Source: Elusimicrobiota bacterium
GTDB taxonomy: Bacteria > Elusimicrobiota > Elusimicrobia > UBA1565 > UBA9628
Direction of reading: 5' to 3'
NCBI GenBank assembly: GCA_028869495.1
Contig: JAGWRY010000456.1
Coordinates: 1 to 6,305 of the forward strand
Length of the DNA stretch: 6,305 nucleotides
Shown piece by piece: positions 1 through 5,624 of this stretch. The translations under genes were made by a program, and so were the position numbers. The notes below the pieces were generated by a model that was not told where the DNA came from, searched no databases, and was given only the letters and a program-made list of their open reading frames with translations. How positions within the stretch are numbered: position 1 is the stretch's first letter; each line of letters begins with the position of its first letter.

Positions 1-84
1 CTGCGCGCCGAGTCGCCGGCGCGGGCCTCCGCGGCCGCGGCGGCCGCTCTGGCCGCCGAGCTTCGCCCCGGCCGGAATAGGTAG
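1..84 (+). CDS. possible 3' end of an upstream gene (partial)
   Basis: Reading from base 1, frame 1 is open for 27 codons and ends at TAG (82-84). It encodes an Ala-rich tail (a run of six Ala in the middle, then AAELRPGRNR at the end), which looks like a helical or disordered C-terminus. The start lies outside the window, so no function can be given. If real, its stop codon shares bases with the TAGAAT box ahead of the next gene. The stretch is short and GC-rich enough for chance open frames, and another frame is also open across it, so this is a weak call. Confidence 0.35.
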   Translation: MRAESPARASAAAAAALAAELRPGRNR

Positions 85-87
85 AAT
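82..87 (+). promoter_or_regulatory. probable -10 box of a leaderless promoter
   Basis: TAGAAT at 82-87 matches the sigma70 -10 consensus TATAAT at five of six bases, in a strongly GC-rich setting. Its last base is 7 bases before the ATG at 95, so transcription would be expected to begin at about 94-95, at the start codon itself. No Shine-Dalgarno sequence lies between the box and the ATG (the bases are CCCTCCG), which fits leaderless translation. No convincing -35 hexamer is visible around 59-65. The placement is seen in the sequence; promoter activity is inferred. Confidence 0.55.
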
Positions 88-94
88 CCCTCCG

Positions 95-2350
95 ATGAAG
101 CCCGCGGGAGTCCGAGGGGGAGCGTTGCGCGCGGTCGGACGGGTCCTGCACTCGATCCTCCGGGTGCTCGGCGCGCTCTTCGTCGTCGCGGTCCTGGCCG
201 CGGTCGGGCTCGGCGTCTACGCGTACCGCACCTTCAGTCCGGAGAACGCGCGCGCGCTGGCCGTCGGCCAGCTGACGGACCTTCTGAGCCGCCAGGTCTC
301 GATCAACCGCCTCGTGCTGAGCCCGCGCGGGTTCAAGGTGCTCGGCCTGCGCGTGCGCGACAAGCGCCCGGGGGCGGCGGACCTGGTCGACTGCGACTCG
401 GCGCTGGTGACGGTGGACCTCGGCGCTCTCCTGCGGCGGCGCCTGCAGATCGACGCGGTGGTCCTGCAGTCTCCGCGGATCTCCCTGCGGCGCGACCCCG
501 ACGGCCGCTGGGCCCTGAACGGCATCCTCGGCCGGCGCGGCTCCGGGTCGGGCTCGTCGCTCCTGCCGGCGGCGCTGGCCTCGGCGCAGACGGTGGTCCG
601 CGGCGGGACCCTGCTCGTCGACGACGAGAAGAACGGGAACAAGGTCGCGCTGAAGGACCTGTCCCTGCGCGTCGACGGCTTCGCGCCGGACAAGCCGTTC
701 GCGGTCGAGGCCTCGTTCTCGAGCGAGGAGACGCTCGGCGGGCGCACGCTGGAGGCGGCGGTCGCGGCGTCGGGGCGCGTGGACCTGGCCGGCCTGAACT
801 GGTCGAGCGCGACGGCGACGGCGGACCGCTTCAGCGTCGACCTGCAGGGGATCCCGTTCACCGGGCGCGCGACGCTGTCGTCGTTCCTGCCGCCGCGCCT
901 CGACGTCCGCGTCGCGTCGCCGGCGATCGGGCCGGCCGGCTGGAAGAGCCTGCTCGGGCGCGACGTCGCGCTGTCCCTGCCGCCGGTCCGCTGGTCGGCG
1001 CAGGGCTGGTTCCCGGCCCTCGGGATGCTGGAGGTCGACACGATCACGGCGCGCACGCCGGCCGGCGAGGCCTACGCGACCGGCCTCCTCGACTTCGAGG
1101 CGGACTCGCCGACGCTGAGCGTCGAGGCTTGGACCGACGGGGCCGACCTCGCGCGGGCCGCGTCCTGGTCGCCGTCGTGGGCGAAGCGGCGCCTGACCGG
1201 GCGCGCGAGCGGGCGCATCTCGGTCACCGGCTGGTGGGGCCGCCTGCAGGCGCGCGACGGCAGCCTCAGCCTGCGGGACTTCGGCGCGTCGTGGGGGCGG
1301 CGGAAGCTCTCGGGCGCGGACGTCGACGCGACGGCCTCCGACGAGTTCTCGCGCGTGACGGCGACCGCGTCGAAGGGCCGCGTCGAGGCGCTGGGCGACG
1401 TCTTCTCCGACGTCGCGCTCGCGCTGTCGATCAAGGACCAGAACCTGTCGCTCGACCGGCTGTCCCTGCGCTGGGCCGGCTCGAACATCCGCGTGCGCGG
1501 GCGCGTCGAGCACCTGTCGAAGCCGAAGCAGGTCGTCCTGTCGGCGACGGCCGACAAGATCGACTGGGAGTCCGCCGCCCGCCTGGTCGCGGACTTCCGC
1601 GCGGCGCTCTCGTCGGGGACGGCGCGCGCGGGCGGGGACTCCTCCGGCGACCGCCCGTGGCTGAGGACCTTCAAGTACGCGATCCCGCGCGGCTTCCCGG
1701 ACACGGCCGGGCACGTCCACGTCGGCGAGATCTCGCACCCGGACTTCACGTGCCGGAACTTCGACGCGGTGTGGACCCTGCGCGGGGTGACGCCGGCGCT
1801 CGACAAGGTCAACGGCGAGGCGCGCCTGCGCTTCGGGCCCGGGCAGGTCAAGGACATCCCGGCGGTGCAGAACGCGAACCAATTCCTGCGCGTCGTCTTC
1901 CTGCCGTTCGTCTTCATGCACAAGATGAACAGCCTGTCGGTGTTCAGCGCGGGCACCGCGTATCCGAAGTCGCTGGGCTTCCGCCTGATCGACGGCGAGT
2001 ACGGCGCGTCGAAGGGCGTCGTGACGACGCGCTACTTCCACCTCGACAGCGACCAGCTCGTCGCCTACGCGCAGGGGACCGCGGACTTCGCGCGCGAGAA
2101 GGTGGACATGAACATCCTGACCCGGCTGACCGGCTACCGCGGGACCCTGCCCGAGTGGTGGGTCGACGAGGAGGGCCGCCCGGCGATCGGCTTCCGCGTC
2201 GCCGGCGACATCAACTCGCCGGACCTTCAGCCGCGCTTCAAGAAGATCGGCGCGCACGAGATCGAGGACGACGTCGCCGCGGCGCGCGCGCGGTCGCGGG
2301 CGCGCTTCCAGGCGCTCGAGACGCGCCTGAAACGGCTCGAGTCGAAATGA
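95..2350 (+). CDS. AsmA-like inner-membrane-anchored envelope protein
   Basis: A 751-residue protein of the AsmA/DUF748-like group. Members are anchored in the inner membrane by one N-terminal helix with a large periplasmic part, and are linked to outer-membrane biogenesis and, for the larger relatives, phospholipid transport between membranes. A basic N-terminus is followed by one membrane segment at about residues 21-44. Next comes a typical AsmA start (about 52-145), where a predicted helix leads into LSRQVSINRLVLSPRG and a repeated beta pattern with SPRISLRRDPDGRWALNGIL. The middle is beta-rich and poorly conserved. An AsmA-like C-terminal segment (about 580-715) includes HLDSDQLVAYAQGTADFA and ends near VAGDINSPDLQP. 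The last 31 residues are charged and probably form a coiled coil. ATG 95 is the first start codon in frame; it has no Shine-Dalgarno sequence but has a -10 box at leaderless distance. First gene of the four-gene run. The exact subfamily and cargo cannot be told from sequence. Confidence 0.85.
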   Translation: MKPAGVRGGALRAVGRVLHSILRVLGALFVVAVLAAVGLGVYAYRTFSPENARALAVGQLTDLLSRQVSINRLVLSPRGFKVLGLRVRDKRPGAADLVDCDSALVTVDLGALLRRRLQIDAVVLQSPRISLRRDPDGRWALNGILGRRGSGSGSSLLPAALASAQTVVRGGTLLVDDEKNGNKVALKDLSLRVDGFAPDKPFAVEASFSSEETLGGRTLEAAVAASGRVDLAGLNWSSATATADRFSVDLQGIPFTGRATLSSFLPPRLDVRVASPAIGPAGWKSLLGRDVALSLPPVRWSAQGWFPALGMLEVDTITARTPAGEAYATGLLDFEADSPTLSVEAWTDGADLARAASWSPSWAKRRLTGRASGRISVTGWWGRLQARDGSLSLRDFGASWGRRKLSGADVDATASDEFSRVTATASKGRVEALGDVFSDVALALSIKDQNLSLDRLSLRWAGSNIRVRGRVEHLSKPKQVVLSATADKIDWESAARLVADFRAALSSGTARAGGDSSGDRPWLRTFKYAIPRGFPDTAGHVHVGEISHPDFTCRNFDAVWTLRGVTPALDKVNGEARLRFGPGQVKDIPAVQNANQFLRVVFLPFVFMHKMNSLSVFSAGTAYPKSLGFRLIDGEYGASKGVVTTRYFHLDSDQLVAYAQGTADFAREKVDMNILTRLTGYRGTLPEWWVDEEGRPAIGFRVAGDINSPDLQPRFKKIGAHEIEDDVAAARARSRARFQALETRLKRLESK

Positions 2351-2355
2351 GGAGG
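2349..2355 (+). promoter_or_regulatory. strong ribosome binding site for pyrE, overlapping the upstream stop
   Basis: GAGGAGG, five bases before ATG 2361, is an almost ideal Shine-Dalgarno sequence. Its first two bases are the last two of the TGA (2348-2350) that ends the AsmA-like gene, so ribosomes finishing that gene stop on the pyrE binding site. This fixes the pyrE start and suggests coupled translation. Confidence 0.8.
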
Positions 2356-2360
2356 CGTTC

Positions 2361-2954
2361 ATGAGACTGGACAAGACGGAGGTCCTCGGGCTCCTGCAGG
2401 AGCACGGGGCGGTCGCGAGCGGGCACTTCCGCCTCGCGTCGGGCCTGCACACGCCGATCTACCTGCAGACGGCGCTGGTCCTGCAGTACCCGCACGTCGC
2501 GCAGAAGATCGCGCGCGCGCTGGCGGCGAAGTTCGCCGCGCCGGTCGACGTCGTGATCTCGACCGGGATGAGCTCGGTCGTGCTCGGGCAGGAGGTCGCT
2601 CGGGTCAAGAAGGCGCGCGCGATCTTCACCGAGCGCTCGTCCGGCGCGATGGCCTTCCGCCGCGACTTCAAGCTCGAGCGCGGGGAACGCGCGCTCGTCG
2701 TCGTCGACGTGCTGACGACCGGCCGCGCGAACGCGGAGGTCGTCGCGCTCGCGCAGGCCTACGGCGCGCGCGTCGTCGGCGTCGGCGCGATGGTCGACCG
2801 CTCGTCGGCGCCGCTGTGCCTGGGAGTGCCGGCGCGCAGCCTGGTCTCCTACCCCCTGCAGGCCGCGCCGCCGGACTCCTGCCCGCAGTGCGAGGCCGGG
2901 GTTCCCTTGTCGGCGCGCCGCCGCGAGCTCGAGGGCGGCCCGGACGGCGAGTGA
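2361..2954 (+). CDS. pyrE: orotate phosphoribosyltransferase, Thermus-type, with altered PRPP loop
   Basis: Orotate phosphoribosyltransferase joins orotate to PRPP to give OMP, the fifth step of pyrimidine synthesis, in the cytosol. The 197 residues follow the Thermus-type PyrE pattern: an N-terminal GHFRLASGLHTPIYLQ (21-36), LGQEVAR (75-81), FTERSSGAMAFRRDF (89-103) where the catalytic loop is expected, the PRPP-binding loop (111-123), VDRS (145-148), and a C-terminal CPQCEAGVPL (174-183). Length is normal for this type. The PRPP loop reads VVVDVLTTGRA. Type I phosphoribosyltransferases usually have two acidic residues there (ED or DD), but here the first is Val115 and only Asp116 remains. 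The usual TTGGS is TTGRA, and the loop near residues 67-72 reads STGMSS where I expect a Gly-rich sequence. The fold and family are clear; full OPRT activity is less certain, and a divergent paralogue is possible. It starts 10 bases after the AsmA-like gene and ends 7 bases before the transporter. Confidence 0.85.
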   Translation: MRLDKTEVLGLLQEHGAVASGHFRLASGLHTPIYLQTALVLQYPHVAQKIARALAAKFAAPVDVVISTGMSSVVLGQEVARVKKARAIFTERSSGAMAFRRDFKLERGERALVVVDVLTTGRANAEVVALAQAYGARVVGVGAMVDRSSAPLCLGVPARSLVSYPLQAAPPDSCPQCEAGVPLSARRRELEGGPDGE

Positions 2955-2956
2955 GG
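2953..2956 (+). promoter_or_regulatory. ribosome binding site supporting the GTG start of the transporter
   Basis: GAGG ends five bases before GTG 2962 and overlaps the TGA (2952-2954) of pyrE. It supports the GTG rather than an internal ATG as start, since the first membrane helix begins only about ten residues in. It repeats the arrangement seen at the previous junction, where the binding site is merged with the upstream stop. Confidence 0.6.
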
Positions 2957-2961
2957 CGCGC

Positions 2962-4188
2962 GTGAGCGGAGGCGGGAAGGGCCGCACGGCCCTGCGGGCG
3001 CTGCTCGTCTGCCAGGCGGTCCTGGTGGCGGGGCTGACGCTGTCCTTCCCGTTTTTGACGCTGTACCTGCACGAGGAGCGCGGCCTGCCGATGGGGCTGA
3101 CCGGCGCGGCGATCGGCCTGACGGTGGCCGCGGCGGCGCTCGGCCAGGGCCTCGGCGGAGAGCTGTCGGACCTGGTCGGCTGCAAGCGCGTGATGGAGGG
3201 GGCGGTCGCGGGGCGCGCGGTCTTCACGGCGGCGCTGGCCTGGGCGGTGTGGCGGGGCTGGCCGGTCGCCGCGGTCGTGAGCCTGAGCGCGCTGTCCGGC
3301 TTCGCCGGGAACTTCTACGGGCCCGCGGTGCGGGCCTGGATCGCCCACGAGCACGCGCCGGGCGGGCGCGTGCGCGCGTACGGGCTCCTGCGCGTCGCGA
3401 CGAACGCCTCGTGGGCGGTCGGGCCGGCGGCCGGAGGCCTGCTCGCGCGCTGGTCGTACGGGTTCATGTTCGCGGCGACGGCCGCGGTCTGCGCGGCGGG
3501 ACTGGCGCTCCTGGTCTGGGCGGTGCCGCGCGCGCCGGCGGCGCGCGCGCAGGGCGGCTGGGACTGGGGGGCACTCGCGTCCCTGCGGCGGGACCGGCGC
3601 TTCGTGGAGCTCTGCGCGCTGACCGCGGCGATCGCCTGCGTGATGGGCCAGCTGGTGGCGCCGCTGTCCGCGCACGCCTCGGCGCACGCGGCCCTGAGCG
3701 ACGCGCAGATCGGCCTGCTCTTCACGGTGAACGGGGCGCTGGTGGTCGCGCTCCAGCACGCGGCCACGCGCGCGGCCTCGCGCTGGCGGCTCAGCGCCGT
3801 CTCCGCCGCGGGCTGCCTGTTCTACGCGGCGGGCTACGCGTGGGTGGGCTTCGCGGGCGGCTGGGGAGGGCTGGCGGCCGGCGTGGGCGTGGTGACGCTG
3901 GGCGAGATCGCGGTCTCGCCCTGCCTGCCCGCGCTGACGGCGAACCTGGCGCCGGAGCGCGAGCGCGGGCGCTACCTGGGGATGTTCGGGCTGTCGTGGA
4001 CGCTGGGCAACGCGATGGGACCGCTGCTGGGAGGCTACGGCTTCCAGTGGGCGGGGACGCGCTGGATCCCGGCGCCGTGGCTGGCGGTCGGAGCGCTGGC
4101 GCTGGCGTCGGGCTACGGATTCAAGCGGCTCGGGCGCAGCCTGACCGCGATCGAAGAAGGACTTGAACCGGCACTGGAGGCCGCATGA
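2962..4188 (+). CDS. major facilitator superfamily transporter
   Basis: A 408-residue integral membrane protein with the hydrophobic pattern of a 12-helix MFS carrier in two halves, joined by a basic cytoplasmic loop at about residues 188-213. Between helices 2 and 3 lies motif A, GELSDLVGCKR (66-76), with the conserved Asp70 and the closing Lys-Arg; Cys74 stands where the first basic residue is usual. NFYGPAVRAWIAH (117-129) and the segment around GPAAGGLLAR (154-163) fit helices 4-5 of drug:H+ antiporter-like (DHA1-type) carriers. In the second half RGRYLGMFGLSWTLGNAMGP (336-355, Arg-rich loop then helix) mirrors this. The last 20 residues are an acidic tail. Its substrate is unknown. Lying between pyrE and purB invites the idea of a nucleobase, nucleoside or drug carrier, but nothing in the sequence proves it. 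Its last four bases overlap purB (ATGA). Thr is mostly ACG, unlike purB. Confidence 0.88.
   Translation: MSGGGKGRTALRALLVCQAVLVAGLTLSFPFLTLYLHEERGLPMGLTGAAIGLTVAAAALGQGLGGELSDLVGCKRVMEGAVAGRAVFTAALAWAVWRGWPVAAVVSLSALSGFAGNFYGPAVRAWIAHEHAPGGRVRAYGLLRVATNASWAVGPAAGGLLARWSYGFMFAATAAVCAAGLALLVWAVPRAPAARAQGGWDWGALASLRRDRRFVELCALTAAIACVMGQLVAPLSAHASAHAALSDAQIGLLFTVNGALVVALQHAATRAASRWRLSAVSAAGCLFYAAGYAWVGFAGGWGGLAAGVGVVTLGEIAVSPCLPALTANLAPERERGRYLGMFGLSWTLGNAMGPLLGGYGFQWAGTRWIPAPWLAVGALALASGYGFKRLGRSLTAIEEGLEPALEAA
4176..4180 (+). promoter_or_regulatory. ribosome binding site for purB inside the transporter gene
   Basis: GGAGG lies four bases before ATG 4185, inside the last codons of the transporter gene. 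Together with the ATGA overlap it supports this purB start and coupled translation by termination and reinitiation. Confidence 0.7.
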
Positions 4189-5495
4189 TCGAACGCTACA
4201 CCCGCCCCGCGATGGGGAAGATCTGGTCGGACGAGCACCGCCTGCGGGCGATGCTGCGCATCGAGGAGGAGCTGCTGAAGGCCCTGGCTCCCGAGAAGGG
4301 CATCCCCGAGAAGGAGCTCAAGGCCCTGCGGAAGCTGATGGACCAGTCGCTGCTGGAGGCCGCGCGGCGCAAGGAGTCCACCGCGGGCCACGAGGTGATC
4401 GGCATGCTCTCCGCCGTCGCCGGGGAGCTCAAGAAGCAGGCCCCCAAGGTGGACCGCTACCTGCACTACGGGATGACCTCCTCCGACGTCCTCGACACCG
4501 CGACCGCCCTCCAGCTGCGCGACGCCGCGGGCCTGCTGATCGAGGGCTGGGAGGCCGTGGCCGGCCGCCTGAAGTCGCTCGCCAAGAAGCACGAGCGCAC
4601 CTGGATGGTGGGGCGCACGCACGGCATCCACGCCGAGCCGATCACCTTCGGCATCAAGGCCGCCGGCTGGCACGCCGAGGCCCTGCGCAATCTGCGCCGC
4701 CTGCGCGCCGCGCGCGAGACGATCTCCTACGGCAAGGTCTCCGGCGCGGTGGGCGCCTTCAGCCAGCTCTCCCCGGAGGTCGAGGCCCGCGTGCTGGACG
4801 CCCTGGACCTGCGCCCGGAGCCCGTCTCCACGCAGGTGGTCCCGCGCGACCGCCACGCGGAGTACTTCCACGCGCTGGTCCTCTCGGCCTGCGCGATCGA
4901 GCGCGTGGCGCTGGAGATCCGCCACCTGCAGAAGACCGACACCCTGGAGCTGGAGGAGCCGTTCACCGAGAGCCAGAAGGGCTCCTCGGCCATGCCCCAC
5001 AAGCGCAACCCGATCCTCTCCGAGAACCTGTGCGGCCTGGCGCGCCTGATCCGCTCGCACGAGAGCGCGGTGACCGAGAACTGCGCGCTGTGGCACGAGC
5101 GCGACATCTCCCACTCGTCCAACGAGCGGATCATCTTCCCCGACGCGCACATCGCGCTGGACTTCATGCTCCACCGCCTGGCGGGCCTCTTGGCCGGCCT
5201 GCAGGTCTACCCGGAGCGCATGAAGAAGAACCTGGAGGCCTCCAACGGCCTGGTCTTCTCGCAGAAGGTCCTGCTGCGGCTCATCGACGCGGGCCTGGGA
5301 CGCCTGGACGCCTACGACCTGGTCCAGCGCAACGCGATGAAGACCTGGAAGGGGGCGGGGACCCTGCGCCAGACCCTGGGCGCCGACCCCGAGATCGCCA
5401 AGCGCCTGAGTCCCAAGGAGCTCGACGCCTGCTTCTCGCTCGAGCCCTACGGCGCGTCCGCGCGCGAGATCCTCAAGCGCGGCGGCTGTCTGTGA
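4185..5495 (+). CDS. purB: adenylosuccinate lyase
   Basis: Adenylosuccinate lyase removes fumarate from SAICAR to give AICAR, and from adenylosuccinate to give AMP, so it acts twice in purine synthesis; it works as a cytosolic homotetramer. All expected parts are present in 436 residues, the usual bacterial length. The N-terminus MIERYTRPAMGKIWSDE is typical. His69 in TAGHEVIG and the TSSDVLDTA segment (98-106) belong to the active site. GRTHGIHAEPITFG (143-156) carries the presumed general acid His146. The superfamily signature GSSAMPHKRNP (266-276) carries the catalytic serine loop (Ser267), Lys273 and Asn275. HERDISHSSNER (304-315) is also characteristic. It is the last gene of the run, overlapping the transporter by four bases, and is followed at once by a strong hairpin. 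Codon use differs sharply from the gene before it: by my count Thr is ACC 14 times and ACG 3 times, against 3 and 13 in the transporter. Confidence 0.96.
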   Translation: MIERYTRPAMGKIWSDEHRLRAMLRIEEELLKALAPEKGIPEKELKALRKLMDQSLLEAARRKESTAGHEVIGMLSAVAGELKKQAPKVDRYLHYGMTSSDVLDTATALQLRDAAGLLIEGWEAVAGRLKSLAKKHERTWMVGRTHGIHAEPITFGIKAAGWHAEALRNLRRLRAARETISYGKVSGAVGAFSQLSPEVEARVLDALDLRPEPVSTQVVPRDRHAEYFHALVLSACAIERVALEIRHLQKTDTLELEEPFTESQKGSSAMPHKRNPILSENLCGLARLIRSHESAVTENCALWHERDISHSSNERIIFPDAHIALDFMLHRLAGLLAGLQVYPERMKKNLEASNGLVFSQKVLLRLIDAGLGRLDAYDLVQRNAMKTWKGAGTLRQTLGADPEIAKRLSPKELDACFSLEPYGASAREILKRGGCL

Positions 5496-5533
5496 GCGCG
5501 GCGAGGTCGGAGGCCCCGGCGCCCTCGCCGCGC
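5496..5533 (+). terminator. strong GC hairpin directly after purB; possible terminator without U-run
   Basis: GCGCGGCGAGG (5496-5506) and CCTCGCCGCGC (5523-5533) are perfect 11-base inverted arms around a 16-base loop, which may itself form a small CGG/CCG stem. The first arm begins at the base after the purB TGA. The transcript would fold very stably here, but no T-run follows, so this is not a standard intrinsic terminator. It may pause polymerase, protect the 3' end of the mRNA, or work with Rho. The inverted repeat is seen; the role is inferred. Confidence 0.45.
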
Positions 5534-5565
5534 GCCCGTCTCCCGCGGTCTTGACGCCGTCGCGT

Positions 5566-5615
5566 GCGATTGTCTAAAAAAATAGACACATTTTAAGAAG
5601 GCCGTCTAAGATCGC
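5566..5615. repeat. AT-rich island with nested inverted repeats between convergent genes
   Basis: The outer arms are GCGAT (5566-5570) and ATCGC (5611-5615); in RNA they can extend outward through a U-G pair to eight pairs (5563-5570 with 5611-5618). Inside lie TGTCTA (5571-5576), six A, and TAGACA (5583-5588), a perfect six-base inverted repeat. GTCTA occurs again at 5604-5608 and could pair with TAGAC instead. TTTTAAGA follows the inner hairpin. The island is strikingly AT-rich for this window. It could be a bidirectional terminator for purB and the convergent gene, a protein-binding operator, or a remnant of an inserted element. The inner hairpin followed by CATTTT is only a weak terminator on the plus strand. 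Confidence 0.4.
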
Positions 5616-5624
5616 GCGGGGAGG

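Noticed and set aside
31..47. Two GCGGCCGC palindromes in a row (31-38 and 40-47) as a regulatory repeat
   Set aside because: In frame 1 they simply encode a run of Ala, and such strings arise easily at this GC content.
1129..2364. Plus-strand open frame (411 codons) inside the AsmA-like gene
   Set aside because: It is a shifted-frame shadow: an Arg-, Gly- and Ala-rich product without structure, while the other frame gives a coherent AsmA-like protein.
2668..3759. Long minus-strand open frame (363 codons) across pyrE and the transporter
   Set aside because: It spans two real genes and their junction, and its product is an Arg/Ala/Gln-rich string with no domain-like pattern.
4113..5174. Long minus-strand open frame (353 codons) across purB
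   Set aside because: It is opposite a clear purB with intact active-site motifs. Its product is a low-complexity string rich in Leu, Gly, Val, Arg and Gln. Long antisense frames are expected at this GC content.
4163..5554. Plus-strand open frame (463 codons) overlapping purB in another frame
   Set aside because: It is a shadow of purB with an Arg-, Pro- and Gly-rich product, and purB itself has catalytic motifs and a ribosome binding site.
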